Positions 11,108-19,857 of a DNA stretch of 64,000 nt are shown here, in pieces (within the stretch, counting starts at the first letter, position 1; the number at the start of each line of letters is the position of its first letter). This DNA comes from JADLGL01 sp963667605 (GTDB lineage: Bacteria; Pseudomonadota; Alphaproteobacteria; Rhizobiales; Kaistiaceae): assembly GCA_963667605.2 (NCBI GenBank), contig CAXXUZ010000003.1:124001-188000 (forward strand). The letters are read 5' to 3'. The notes beneath the pieces were generated by a model, which saw only the letters and a program-made list of their open reading frames with translations, was not told where the DNA came from and searched no databases. The translations under genes were made by a program, and so were the position numbers.

Positions 11108-11176
11108 TTGTTACTAGCGCCGGGTAACAGGCCATAACATGCCGGTTTGTTACCCTAGGAGGCAGCAGGGGTAACA
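11108..11176. promoter_or_regulatory. GGGTAACA box cluster upstream of an integrase
   Basis: Four related sites precede the integrase start: TTGTTACT (11108-11115), GGGTAACA (11122-11129), TGTTACCC (11148-11155, an exact inverted match to the second) and GGGTAACA (11169-11176, next to the start codon). Repeated short sites in both orientations beside an integrase suggest arm-type recombinase, excisionase or autorepressor binding. The binding protein is unknown; the AlpA-like protein at 12834 is one candidate. Confidence 0.5.
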
Positions 11177-11180
11177 GATC

Positions 11181-12473
11181 ATGGCAAAGCGCAGCCTTAC
11201 CGCAGCGGCGATCGAAAAGCTGAAACCGCACCCGTCGAACCGCCGGGAGATACCGGATCGGGACGGACTCTATTTCATCCTTCAGCCGTCCGGCAAGCGA
11301 TCCTGGGCGGTGCGCTATCGTTTCGGCGGCATCACCCGGAAACTCACGTTAGGCAGCTATCCAGCGAAACTCACGTTAGGCAGCTATCCAGCGATCGGAC
11401 TGGTGGAAGCCCGCGCTGAGGCAGCGAAAGCTCAGGATACGATCACCAGCGGTGTCGACCCCATCGAGGCACAACGTCGTGCCCGCGAGGAAGGGCTACG
11501 CGATCGTGACCTGTTCGAGAATGTCGTTGCCGACTTTCTGAGGCGCACCGGCACTGCCGGTGGTCGCGAGAGCCGGCGACTGCTCGATAAGGAAGTTCTG
11601 CCGCGCTGGCGCGGGCGTCACATCCAAGACATCACCAAGCGCGATGTGATCGGGTTGCTGGACGGCCTCCTTGAGCGGAGTATCGGCGTCATGGCCAATA
11701 GGGTATTCGCGGCTATCCGGCGTATTTTCAACTGGGCGGTCGAACGCGACATCATCGCCGTCTCGCCCGGTCATGGCCTGAAGCCACCGGTGCCTGAAGT
11801 CAGCCGTGATCGGGTGCTTGGCGATGACGAAATCCGCTGGCTATGGAAAGCGGCCAGCGACGCCGGCTATCCGTTCGGGCCGATCTTCAAATTACTGCTT
11901 CTGACCGGCCAACGTCGATCCGAGGTCAGCCGTACCACATGGCGCGAGTTCGATCTTGACGAACGGATGTGGAGCCTTCCCCGAGAGAGAGCAAAAAACG
12001 ATCGCCAGCACGACGTGTTTCTGAGCGATCAGTCGCTCGCTGTATTGGAGGCCGTGCCTAAGATCGAAGGGCCGTCTGGTTTCATGTTCACCACCAATGG
12101 GCGGACGCCGGTGACCGGCTTCTCACGGGCAAAGGAACGGTTCGACGAGGCGATGCTCTCTGTCGCCCGTCAGGAGATCGTGGAACGGGGGCACGATCCA
12201 GCCGGGATCGAGATACCGGACTGGCGGGTGCACGACCTGAGAAGGACCACGGCGAGCGGCATGGCGAGGTTGGGTATCATTTTGCCGGTGATCGAGAAGG
12301 TGCTCAACCACATTTCAGGAAGCTTCGCCGGTATCGTCGGTGTCTATCAGCGCCACAGCTTTGCCGATGAAAAGCGCGTTGCTTTGGAAGGTTGGGGGCG
12401 GAAGATCGATTCCATTGTCAACGATCAGCCAGCCAACAACGTTGTGGAGCCGGTGCGGGCTGGACCGGGGTGA
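11181..12473 (+). CDS. P4-type tyrosine recombinase (integrase)
   Basis: A 430-aa site-specific recombinase of the phage P4 family: an N-terminal DUF4102-like arm-binding region (LTAAAIEKLKP ... DGLYFILQPSGKRSWAVRY), a core-binding domain and a C-terminal catalytic domain with the arginine in LTGQRRSEV, the HxxR box HDLRRT and a tyrosine in VYQRH. It would integrate and excise the island that follows (AlpA-like regulator, small genes, P4-type primase). The N-terminal region contains an exact 27-bp tandem duplication that inserts nine residues. Its attachment site is not evident; the neighbouring kinase gene begins 177 bp away on the other strand. Confidence 0.88.
   Translation: MAKRSLTAAAIEKLKPHPSNRREIPDRDGLYFILQPSGKRSWAVRYRFGGITRKLTLGSYPAKLTLGSYPAIGLVEARAEAAKAQDTITSGVDPIEAQRRAREEGLRDRDLFENVVADFLRRTGTAGGRESRRLLDKEVLPRWRGRHIQDITKRDVIGLLDGLLERSIGVMANRVFAAIRRIFNWAVERDIIAVSPGHGLKPPVPEVSRDRVLGDDEIRWLWKAASDAGYPFGPIFKLLLLTGQRRSEVSRTTWREFDLDERMWSLPRERAKNDRQHDVFLSDQSLAVLEAVPKIEGPSGFMFTTNGRTPVTGFSRAKERFDEAMLSVARQEIVERGHDPAGIEIPDWRVHDLRRTTASGMARLGIILPVIEKVLNHISGSFAGIVGVYQRHSFADEKRVALEGWGRKIDSIVNDQPANNVVEPVRAGPG
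11339..11392 (+). repeat. Exact 27-bp in-frame tandem duplication inside integrase
   Basis: Bases 11339-11365 are repeated exactly at 11366-11392, so the protein reads KLTLGSYPA twice in a row. P4-type integrases normally have one LGSYPA-like segment here, so the extra copy is an insertion in the arm-binding region. Confidence 0.9.
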
Positions 12474-12833
12474 CCAACGCGAGAAAGGCACCGAACCAAT
12501 TCTGGCTGCGGGAAAAGCCGCACTTCAAATGATATTCGATGAACTTGGAGCAGCGACCTTTCAGGGAGCGTTTGAGACTCCTGCGCGTTCTGCGGAATTA
12601 GTTTTCATATTACCGCGAGTTCGTTGGGGATAGAACAAAAGGGGCGCACATAGAATTTAGCTCCTCCACTTTTAACCGCACACTGGAGTTCGTGTAGCCA
12701 AAACGTTGCCAAGTGCAAGCAACGAAAGAACACTCCCCATGCCCTTTTCTTCTAAGGAACCCAGCGCCCCCCCCCAATCGTTTCCACCCAAAATAGCGTC
12801 GATGCCGGTGCCGATCTCGGTACCTACCATGAT
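12474..12833. other. Intergenic region of the P4-type island
   Basis: About 360 bp between the integrase and the AlpA-like gene. No convincing gene or RNA was recognised. It probably carries the promoter for the small-gene operon. Confidence 0.4.
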
Positions 12834-13037
12834 GTGGGTGCTCTGGTGCCCGATCCCGTCGTTTGGGATGAGTTCGATGTGTCACCGATGACCGGATGGC
12901 GCTGGACCAATGATCCCAGCCTGGCGTTTCCGCCCGCAATAAAGATCAGAAATCGAAATTATCGGAGTCGTCGGCAGCTCGATGAATTCAAGTCGAAAAT
13001 GTTGAAGCAGGCGTTAGCCGCTCAAGGGGCACCGTGA
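12834..13037 (+). CDS. AlpA-like small DNA-binding regulator / excisionase
   Basis: A 67-aa protein beginning at GTG 12834 (GTG 12846 is an alternative). The segment VSPMTGWRWTNDPSLAFPPA followed by a short basic region (IKIRNRNYRSRRQLDEF) matches the winged-helix layout of AlpA/MerR-like excisionases, in which a helix-turn-helix is followed by a wing containing FPxxxKI and a basic strand. In P4-type islands such proteins activate or repress the integrase and aid excision. It lies 4 bp upstream of the next small gene and likely starts an operon running to the primase. Family assignment is by motif only. Confidence 0.65.
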   Translation: MGALVPDPVVWDEFDVSPMTGWRWTNDPSLAFPPAIKIRNRNYRSRRQLDEFKSKMLKQALAAQGAP

Positions 13038-13041
13038 CGAG

Positions 13042-13248
13042 ATGGCGCCATCCGCAGCGAAGCCCGCTGCTAATGAGATAGCTCGCGGGCCTCGAAGTGA
13101 TGATCTTGCGGGGCAGCAGATCACCTTCGTTGATACTCATTCTCCCACGTCTTTTCAATGCCATCTCATAGCCAGCCGCTTCGGCCTGCCCGAGCTGCGG
13201 GCGTCGATCATCGCTGATCCGGCCTTCGGCAAGGCGGCGATCCAATGA
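13042..13248 (+). CDS. Small hypothetical protein of the island
   Basis: A 68-aa protein of unknown function starting at ATG 13042, four bases after the AlpA-like gene. The sequence has a disordered, Ala/Pro-rich start and a more ordered second half (CHLIASRFGLPELRASIIA). Its stop overlaps the next start in an ATGA arrangement. Position between an AlpA-like regulator and a P4-type primase suggests a role in island replication or regulation, but no domain was recognised. Confidence 0.6.
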   Translation: MAPSAAKPAANEIARGPRSDDLAGQQITFVDTHSPTSFQCHLIASRFGLPELRASIIADPAFGKAAIQ

Positions 13249-13463
13249 ACAACATTGATCTGATGGCGGTTGTCGACCATCGGCAGCTGCGTCGGGCCGC
13301 GAGCTTCGAGCTTCACATGGCTTGGCTGCGATTGGCACTGGCACGTGTCCACATCGAATGGGCAGAAGAAGCACTCAGCGACGGCCACATGAACCCGCAA
13401 ACGGCGCTGGCGATCCTTGAGGACTCGATCAGCATGATTGTCGGGGAGGCGGCCCATGGCTGA
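13245..13463 (+). CDS. Small helical hypothetical protein
   Basis: A 72-aa, probably all-helical protein (MNNIDLMAVVDHRQLRRAAS...). The start overlaps the upstream stop by 4 bp and the 3' end overlaps the primase start by 8 bp, so the three genes are translationally coupled. No family recognised. Confidence 0.6.
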   Translation: MNNIDLMAVVDHRQLRRAASFELHMAWLRLALARVHIEWAEEALSDGHMNPQTALAILEDSISMIVGEAAHG

Positions 13464-14811
13464 GGCCCACACCAACGCCGAGCTGGACGACATTGTCATG
13501 CGCATTGACGAGATCGAGGAAGCGCGGCCGCCAGCATTCACCGACGAAGCGCTGGCCCTCCACTTTGCTGAAGCTAGAGCCGAGGATCTTCGCTACGTCG
13601 CCGCGTGGTCAAAGTGGCTGATGTGGGATGGCCAGCGGTGGAAGTTCGACGACACCCTGCACGCCTTCGACCTAGCCAGAAGGATTTGCCTAGAAGCGGC
13701 GATCGAGTGCAACACGAAAGCCGCCAAGATGATTGCCAGCGCTAGGACGGTCGCCGCGGTCGAGCGGTTGGCCAAGGCCGATCGTCGGCTGGCCGCGAGT
13801 GTTGAGCAATGGGATACCGATCCGTGGCAACTCAACACGCCGGCCGGGATTGTCGATCTACGATCGGGACGGCGCCGGCCGCACGATCCGATCGCATATG
13901 CGACGAAGATCACCGCCGCGGCGGCGGAGGGTGAGTGTCCGACCTGGCTCGCCTTCCTTCATCGCGTGACCGACGGCGACCACGAGCTGGTCGCCTTTCT
14001 GCAGCGTGTCGCCGGCTACGCCCTCACCGGCTTCACGTCGGCACACGCTCTGTTTTTTCTCTACGGCACCGGCGCCAACGGAAAGAGCGTCTTCGTCAAC
14101 ACGGTTGCCGGTATCCTCGGCGACTATCACCGCACCGCGCCGATCGAGACTTTCACCGCGTCGTCACATGAGCGCCACCCTACCGACCTCGCCGGGCTCC
14201 AGGGCGCCAGGTTGGTGACCGCGGTCGAGACCGAGGAGGGTCGGCGCTGGGCCGAAAGCAGGATCAAGGCACTAACCGGCGGCGACAAGATTGCGGCGCG
14301 ATTTATGCGAATGGATTTTTTCGAATTCACGCCGCAATTCAAATTGCTGATCGCCGGCAACCACAAACCCGGCCTCCGATCGGTCGATGAGGCGATCCGG
14401 CGCCGCTTCAACCTCATTCCGTTTGCGGTGACGATCCTGGACGAGGAACGCGATAAAAACCTCACCGACAACCGCAAGGCCGAATGGCCCGGCATACTGG
14501 CGTGGATGATCGAGGGGTGTGCCGCATGGCAAGGGCACGGCCTGATGCCGTCCAGCGTCGTCACCGCGGCCACCGACGCCTATCTCGAAAGTGAAGACGC
14601 CATAGCCGCATGGATCGACGATCGTGCCGATCGAGATATGAATGCCTGGACGGCATCATCCGATCTTTTCATTTCCTGGAAAAACTGGGCCGATCACGCG
14701 GGCGAGTATTCCGGCAGTCTGAGGCAGTTCGTGCAAAACCTCGAGGACCGCGGCTTCACACCTCTGCACAGAATGTGCACGTTAAAACCCAAACAAAACT
14801 ACCCAATTTAG
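13456..14811 (+). CDS. P4-type primase/helicase, C-terminally truncated
   Basis: A D5/P4-family replication protein. The region around residues 20-200 resembles the D5_N domain, and the SF3 helicase core follows with Walker A GTGANGKS near residue 205 and later helicase motifs including LIAGNHKP near 300. Such proteins unwind and prime DNA so an excised island can replicate. At 451 aa it ends abruptly: after NLEDRGFTPLHR (about 14768) the sequence departs from the expected C-terminal DNA-binding tail and stops at 14811. The tandem recombinases that begin 80 bp further on suggest a second element inserted here. ATG 13456 is preferred over an upstream in-frame start. Confidence 0.85.
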   Translation: MAEAHTNAELDDIVMRIDEIEEARPPAFTDEALALHFAEARAEDLRYVAAWSKWLMWDGQRWKFDDTLHAFDLARRICLEAAIECNTKAAKMIASARTVAAVERLAKADRRLAASVEQWDTDPWQLNTPAGIVDLRSGRRRPHDPIAYATKITAAAAEGECPTWLAFLHRVTDGDHELVAFLQRVAGYALTGFTSAHALFFLYGTGANGKSVFVNTVAGILGDYHRTAPIETFTASSHERHPTDLAGLQGARLVTAVETEEGRRWAESRIKALTGGDKIAARFMRMDFFEFTPQFKLLIAGNHKPGLRSVDEAIRRRFNLIPFAVTILDEERDKNLTDNRKAEWPGILAWMIEGCAAWQGHGLMPSSVVTAATDAYLESEDAIAAWIDDRADRDMNAWTASSDLFISWKNWADHAGEYSGSLRQFVQNLEDRGFTPLHRMCTLKPKQNYPI

Positions 14812-14890
14812 CACCGTTTTTTCTTTCGTATTCGTCGGGACAGGCACTGCAAACCTGCCCCGGTTGCAACTCGAATCGGAAGAAAAGACC

Positions 14891-16015
14891 ATGCGAAATC
14901 TTCCCCTAAACCAGTCTCGTGTCGACCGTCTAAAGCCACGGAACTCTACCTACGACATCCGCGATACCGACCTTAAGGGATTCGGGATCAGGGTTCTGCC
15001 TTCGGGCAAGAAAAGCTACTTCCTGCAAACGCAATACGACGGCCAACGCCGCTGGACGAAGATCGGCGATGCAGACGCTTTGGCCGAAGCCGAGGCCCGG
15101 TCGCAAGCGCGAACCTTGTTGGCCGGCCTCAGGAAAGGGCGGGAGAGTGTCCCCGCACAGCCGCCGGATATCGCTTTCGAGGTGGTCGCCGACGAGGTGT
15201 TTTCCTATTACCGGAGGCACTGGAAACCACGCACGCTCGCTGTCAACGTGAATTACTATGAGAACCATATTCTGCCATGGTTCAAGGGGCGGCCGATTGC
15301 CGGCATTACGCGGCGGGAGGTGCTGGAATGGTTCGAGTCCCTTCATGCGAAGCCAGCGTCGGCGAACCGATCTCTGCCGGTGCTATCGGCCATCCTGCGG
15401 CAGGCCGAGGTGTCCGGATACAGGCCAGAGGACAGCAATCCTTGCAAAGACATCAAACGTTACCGCCGCCGTGCGCGGGAACGCTTCCTGTCGCCGGACG
15501 AGATTCGCCGCGTCGTCGAGGTTCTGAACCGGTATGACGAGACGCGCCCGGCCCAGGCGGACTTTATCCGGCTGCTGTTACTGACGGGGTGCCGAAAAGG
15601 CGAGTTGCTGACCCTCAAATGGCGGGATTACCGGGAAGGCAAGCTCTTCCTTCGGGATAGCAAGAACGGGCCGCGAACGGTCTGGCTGTCGTCCGCCGCG
15701 CGGGAGGTCCTAAAACGGTTGCCCAGGAAAAATGCGTGGGTCTTTCCCTCGCCTTACCGGGCCGCGGAGCATCTGGCGGAGATCACCGAGTTCTGGCAGG
15801 ACTTGCGGACGGAAGCCGGCGTGCCCGATGTCCGTCCGCACGATCTCAGGCATACGTACGCCAGCATTGCCCTCATGCATGGCGAAACCGTGCTGACCAT
15901 AGGCCGGTTGCTGGGACACGACCATCCGGGGACCACACTCAAATACACCAACTTTGCCAACGCCGCGGCCCGTGAGGCAGTCGATACCGTCTCGTCGGTC
16001 TTGCGAAGGGTCTGA
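14891..16015 (+). CDS. Tyrosine recombinase, first of a pair (copy 1)
   Basis: A 374-aa phage-type integrase: N-terminal arm-binding region (IRDTDLKGFGIRVLPSGKKS), a SAM-like core-binding domain and a catalytic domain with LTGCRKGE, HDLRHTYAS, LLGHDHPGTT and the tyrosine in LKYTNFA. All catalytic residues appear present. ATG 14891 is chosen; an upstream in-frame start at 14864 is possible. Only three bases separate its stop from a second recombinase, so the two form a dicistronic unit. The closest relative in the window is the decayed gene at 41309-42550, which is also first of a pair. Confidence 0.88.
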   Translation: MRNLPLNQSRVDRLKPRNSTYDIRDTDLKGFGIRVLPSGKKSYFLQTQYDGQRRWTKIGDADALAEAEARSQARTLLAGLRKGRESVPAQPPDIAFEVVADEVFSYYRRHWKPRTLAVNVNYYENHILPWFKGRPIAGITRREVLEWFESLHAKPASANRSLPVLSAILRQAEVSGYRPEDSNPCKDIKRYRRRARERFLSPDEIRRVVEVLNRYDETRPAQADFIRLLLLTGCRKGELLTLKWRDYREGKLFLRDSKNGPRTVWLSSAAREVLKRLPRKNAWVFPSPYRAAEHLAEITEFWQDLRTEAGVPDVRPHDLRHTYASIALMHGETVLTIGRLLGHDHPGTTLKYTNFANAAAREAVDTVSSVLRRV

Positions 16016-16018
16016 GCC

Positions 16019-17193
16019 ATGGCAAGGAAGATCAAGCTGACCGATGCGAGGATCAGCAAGCTCAAGCCGGGGATATCGAATATATGGTTTGGGATACCCG
16101 TATTGCCGGGTTCGGGGTCCGGATCAGGCCGACGGGGCACAAGAGCTACGTGTATCACCGCCACGCGGAAGGCCAATCCCGGAAGTTCACGCTTGGCCAG
16201 GTGGTGCTCGGGGGCGTCGACGAGGCACGGCGCGAATGCATAGAGGTCTGGGGCCGAATGCAGTCGGGGGAACGGGTGGAAGGCGCCGACGGCGCGCAGG
16301 CTCCGTTATTCCGGGACTTCGTCGCGGGATCGTGGAGAGCGGCGTGTTATGAGCCCTGTAAGCAATCGACAAAGACGCCAAAAGACTGGGCTTTGAACAA
16401 TCAGCTGGTGCCCGTATTCGGCGCCAGGCCGCTTGACAGGATCGACAGGACAGGTGTTATCCGGTGGTTCGAGGGGTACAGTGCAACAGCACCCGGCGGC
16501 GCGAACTCGGCGCTGCTCGTGCTCCGGCAGATCATGAACCACGCGGTTGCCCGGGGCCACATCGAGACCAATCCGACCCGGGGCGTAAAGAGAAATCCGC
16601 GCCCCAAGCTCACCCGCTTCTTGTCCCGCGAGGAAATAGGCCGTCTCCATGAGGTGCTGGATCGCTACGAAGCCAGGTGGCCTTCATCCAAGGTACAAGC
16701 GGACATCATTCGCTTACTGTTGCTGACGGGTTGCCGCAAGAGCGAGGTGTTGAATCTGCGGTGGATGGAAGTGGAAAGCGACACCCTCGATCTTGAGGAC
16801 AGCAAGACCGGCCCAAGACAGGTGCTGTCGAGCCCCGAGGCGCGCGCCATCATCGAGCGGCAACCGCGGTCGGGCAGTTCCTGGGTGTTTTCCTCACCAA
16901 GTGATCCGACGCGGGCGCGCACGGATCTCGGCTTGTGGAAGAAGGTGCGGAAGCTGGCCAGTATCGAGGATGTGCGCCTTCACGACCTCCGGCACACGTT
17001 TGCCAGCCAGGCTGCGATGCAAGGTATTCCGCTGCCGGTGGTGGCGTGTCTGCTCGGCCACGCCCAGGTGCAAATGGCGCTGCGCTACGCGCATGTCAGC
17101 GACCGGGACGTCGAGGCCGCCGCCGAGCGCATTGGCGGCGTGATGGCGGCAATCCTGAACGGGCCGTGCGTTCCGTCGGAGCCCACGCTATGA
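16019..17193 (+). pseudogene. Tyrosine recombinase, second of a pair (copy 1), one-base frameshift
   Basis: The start at ATG 16019 (MARKIKLTDARISKLKPG) is in one frame; the rest, from GDIEYMVWDTRIAGFGVRI on, is in another. The switch falls at a run of four G at about 16068-16071; five G would restore one 391-aa protein. The downstream part has a full catalytic domain: LTGCRKSEV, HDLRHTFAS, LLGHAQVQM and the tyrosine in LRYAHVS. Either the gene is dead, an internal start (ATG 16084) gives a shortened protein, or the indel is a sequencing error. It parallels the second member of the pair at 40133-41322. Confidence 0.85.
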
Positions 17194-17543
17194 AAGTTGC
17201 CGTCAGCAATCGACGATATGGAGCATGTCTCTAGACGGGGGTGAGGGATCGGCGGGCCAATCGGATGGCTGGGACGGCACAGGCGTGTGGCGGTACGGAA
17301 CTCAGCCGGAATGCCGGATTTAAGAGGGGACTACACTAACGGTGTCCGGATTCTATTCGGTTCGACAACGCTCGGGGGCTTTCTATCGTGGTTCGCGCAA
17401 GCCAAGCATGACATGCACGCGTCCGACTGTAAGAGCCGATCGGGGCATTGTCAGACCTGTCCGGCGTCAGCGCCCCTGGGACAGATTGGGCGGATTGAAC
17501 AAGAGAGGGTTTCTGGCTCATCTTAACCCACGAGGGATTGAAG

Positions 17544-17918
17544 ATGAGACGGAACACCAATCACCAGAAAGCATCGGCCGAGAAGGTCGTGAAGGACATC
17601 CGGCGGGCGACTCGTCGGCAGTTCGGCGCCGAAGAGAAGATCCGGATCGTTCTGGAGGGCCTGCGCGGCGAGGACAGTATCGCTGAGCTGTGTCGCCGTG
17701 AGGGGATCAACCAGAACCTCTATTACCGCTGGTCGAAGGACTTCCTGGAGGCCGGGAAGAAGCGCCTGGCGGGTGACACTGCCCGTGAGGCTACCTCCGA
17801 TGAGGTCCGGCATCTTCGCAGTGAGGCACTGGCACTCAAGGAGGCCGTTGCTGACCTGACGCTGGACAACCGTCTACTCAAAAAAAGCATGATCGCGGAT
17901 GGGGGAGAGGAGGCATGA
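17544..17918 (+). CDS. IS3 transposase OrfA
   Basis: A 124-aa DNA-binding subunit with a helix-turn-helix (EEKIRIVLEGLRGEDSIAEL ... NQNLYYRWSKDF) and a leucine-rich C-terminal helix. The start is ATG 17544 (TTG 17538 also in frame). A run of seven A at 17880-17886 near the end could support the -1 frameshift used by this family to make the OrfAB transposase; the OrfB frame is open from there. It overlaps OrfB by 4 bp. An internal CTGACGCTGGACA at 17856-17868 resembles the right terminal repeat. Confidence 0.9.
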   Translation: MRRNTNHQKASAEKVVKDIRRATRRQFGAEEKIRIVLEGLRGEDSIAELCRREGINQNLYYRWSKDFLEAGKKRLAGDTAREATSDEVRHLRSEALALKEAVADLTLDNRLLKKSMIADGGEEA

Positions 17919-18895
17919 GGTATCCACTATCGGAGAAGCTGGAGATCATCCGGCTGGTTGAGCGATCCCATCTGCCGGCCAAGCGCACGCTGGCGCAGTT
18001 GGGCATTCCCCGCACCTCGTTTTATCGCTGGTACGACCGCTGTCTGACCGGCGGACCGGAGGCCCTGGAGGACCGCCGCTCGCGGCCTGGCCAAGTCTGG
18101 AACCGTATCCCCGATGAGGTGAGAGACCGGATCGTACAGCTGGCGCTGGACGAGACGGATCTGTCGCCGCGGGAACTGGCTGTCCGGTTCACAGACACAG
18201 AGGGCTACTTTGTATCGGAATCCTCGGTTTATCGACTGCTCAAGGCCCATGATCTGATCACCAGCCCGGCCTTTATCGTCCTCAAGGCGTCCGACGAGTT
18301 CCAGGACAAGACCACGGCGCCAAACCAGCTCTGGCAGACCGACTTCACTTACCTCAAGGTCATTGATTGGGGCTGGTTCTACCTCTCCACCGTGCTCGAC
18401 GACTTCTCGCGCACCATTATCGCGTGGAAGCTCTGCACCACGATGAAGGCCGAGGACGTCACCGATACGCTGGAACTGGCGCTCAAGGCGTCAGGTTGCG
18501 ATCGGGCAACGGTCATTCACAAGCCACGGCTCCTGTCTGACAACGGCTCCAGCTACATCGCCGACGATCTGGCCGAATGGCTCGACGACCGCGATATGGA
18601 GCACATTCGCGGCGCTCCCTATCATCCGCAAACCCAGGGCAAGATCGAGCGTTGGCATCAAACCCTGAAGAACCGCATCCTTTTGGAAAATTACTATCTG
18701 CCTGGCGACTTGGAGACACAGATCGAGGCCTTCGTCGGCCACTACAATTATCACCGCTACCACGAGAGCCTGGGCAACCTCACGCCGGCCGATGTCTACT
18801 TCGGGCGCGGCCAGACCATCCTGTTGAAAAGAGAAAAGATCAAACAAAAGACGCTACAAACCCGGCGCTTGCAATACCGCAAAACCGCCGCATAA
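17915..18895 (+). CDS. IS3 transposase OrfB (DDE integrase core)
   Basis: A 326-aa rve-type catalytic subunit. DDE motif: the first aspartate is in WQTDFTYLKV, the second in LLSDNGSSYI, and the glutamate in QGKIERWHQTLK with the adjacent lysine/arginine typical of IS3. An N-terminal HTH region (LAQLGIPRTSFYRWYDR) precedes it. The frame is intact in this copy and in copy 3; copy 2 has a nonsense codon. Confidence 0.93.
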   Translation: MRYPLSEKLEIIRLVERSHLPAKRTLAQLGIPRTSFYRWYDRCLTGGPEALEDRRSRPGQVWNRIPDEVRDRIVQLALDETDLSPRELAVRFTDTEGYFVSESSVYRLLKAHDLITSPAFIVLKASDEFQDKTTAPNQLWQTDFTYLKVIDWGWFYLSTVLDDFSRTIIAWKLCTTMKAEDVTDTLELALKASGCDRATVIHKPRLLSDNGSSYIADDLAEWLDDRDMEHIRGAPYHPQTQGKIERWHQTLKNRILLENYYLPGDLETQIEAFVGHYNYHRYHESLGNLTPADVYFGRGQTILLKREKIKQKTLQTRRLQYRKTAA

Positions 18896-18970
18896 AATGA
18901 CCAACCAGATGGGCCGAACCCTCTCTTAAATCAGGCCGCTCATCGGTTCCAAATTACCTGACGACGGACA

Positions 18971-19234
18971 GTCAGAAAGCCGCTTTGTCCATTTGGAAAC
19001 TAGCTGGTGCGTGATGCCGGTGTCGGCTTCCGCAGTATCAGCTTCAATTCGCCCAGAGCGACGCGAATTGACTTTGCCGGGGCCGCGCGCACTCTCTCGC
19101 CACCGGCCAACGAATTTCTCTTGCTCGTCGATCTTCCCATCAACCGCTTTCTTGCTGCCGGTCGAGCGAACGAAGCTGGCCTCGCGCGAGGGCCGCATAT
19201 GCAGATGTTGTTGGCCATAACGACTACCAATCAT
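18971..19234 (-). pseudogene. Fragment resembling a ParB-like / DNA-modification-associated protein, cut by IS3
   Basis: Read on the minus strand, KIDEQEKFVGRWRESA followed by DTGITHQLVSKWTKRL resembles the C-terminal segment of plasmid and phage ParB-like proteins, where an acidic motif is followed by GITxQQVSKW. The frame runs directly into the IS3 right end at 18970, so the 3' part is lost. The 5' limit is unclear. The family match is by eye and tentative. Confidence 0.4.
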
Positions 19235-19313
19235 GGAGTGCTGGGGTGGGGGGTCTCCTTGGACACCGAATTGCCCATACAGGCCTATATAAATTGGTCG
19301 GTACAGCTGACGA

Positions 19314-19556
19314 TCACTGCTTTCGAACAATGATTATGCCATCCCTGACTTCGATACCCTTCTCGGCGAGAACGTCGATCAGGCGGCCAACGGCATAGCC
19401 ACCAACTCGGCGATCCGATTGCTCCTGACGTTTGAGACTATTGACGTGAAGGCAGGCGGCGTTGGCCAGTTCAAGCTGTGTCATGCCAACCAGATGCCGA
19501 GCAGCAGCGATGTAACGTCCGTTGGGAATGCTGCCGCCAATTAGGGCCATCGTCAT
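19314..19556 (-). CDS. Small XRE-family HTH regulator
   Basis: An 80-aa protein with a helix-turn-helix: AARHLVGMTQLELANAACLH and a following recognition region, ending in the conserved LAEKGIEVRDG segment typical of short XRE regulators of mobile elements. Its ATG overlaps the stop codon of the upstream gene by one base, so it is the last gene of a minus-strand operon running from 23831. It probably regulates the surrounding element. Confidence 0.7.
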   Translation of the reverse strand: MTMALIGGSIPNGRYIAAARHLVGMTQLELANAACLHVNSLKRQEQSDRRVGGYAVGRLIDVLAEKGIEVRDGIIIVRKQ

Positions 19557-19744
19557 CAGTTCTTCCCCGCTGAGTGCTCATCGAAATCGACAGGGCCGAG
19601 ACGATAGAGAAGACATCCGCCCGCCAACTTTTCTGGGTTCTGCCAAGTCAAAGTCCCGACAGACTTGTTGGGACGACGGGCTTCCTTTTCTCCCTGCCCC
19701 TCGGCCTCGAAGCTTGCTCCGAAGTACCATTTGGGGCGTGTCAT
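19556..19744 (-). CDS. Small hypothetical protein
   Basis: A 62-aa protein (MTRPKWYFGASFEAEGQGEK...) of unknown function. It lies 49 bp downstream of the restored end of the coupling-type ATPase gene and is coupled to the XRE gene. No domain recognised. Confidence 0.5.
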   Translation of the reverse strand: MTRPKWYFGASFEAEGQGEKEARRPNKSVGTLTWQNPEKLAGGCLLYRLGPVDFDEHSAGKN

Positions 19745-19857
19745 TCAATTCTCTCTGATTGTGTGTGCGTTGCCGAAGGCATCGCACCTGTAATTAGTTT
19801 CCTTGAACCCCTTTGATAACAACTAGTCTCTTTGACCAATCCTTGATGTCCTTTGAT

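Larger units (their letters stand above)
17458..18970 (+). mobile_element. IS3-family insertion sequence, copy 1 (1513 bp)
   Basis: Ends are TGTCCGGCGTCAG on the left and CTGACGACGGACA on the right, a 13-bp imperfect inverted repeat. It encodes OrfA and OrfB in the usual overlapping arrangement. A complete second copy of identical length lies at 57468-58980. The sequence GTCAGA occurs on both sides (two bases away on the left), a possible but imperfect target duplication. The insertion cuts a ParB-like gene fragment on its right side. Confidence 0.93.

Noticed and set aside
11007..11231. A 74-codon minus-strand frame between the kinase and the integrase
   Set aside because: It crosses the integrase start and boxes and does not resemble a response regulator tail in any frame.
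14720..14880. A match to the 29-bp island repeat upstream of the first recombinase pair
   Set aside because: Only a weak similarity (TTCACACC) was seen, which is explained by conserved primase codons.
17450..18976. GTCAGA on both sides of IS3 copy 1 as a clean target duplication
   Set aside because: On the left it is separated from the TGTCC end by two bases, and copies 2 and 3 show no duplication, so it is not secure.
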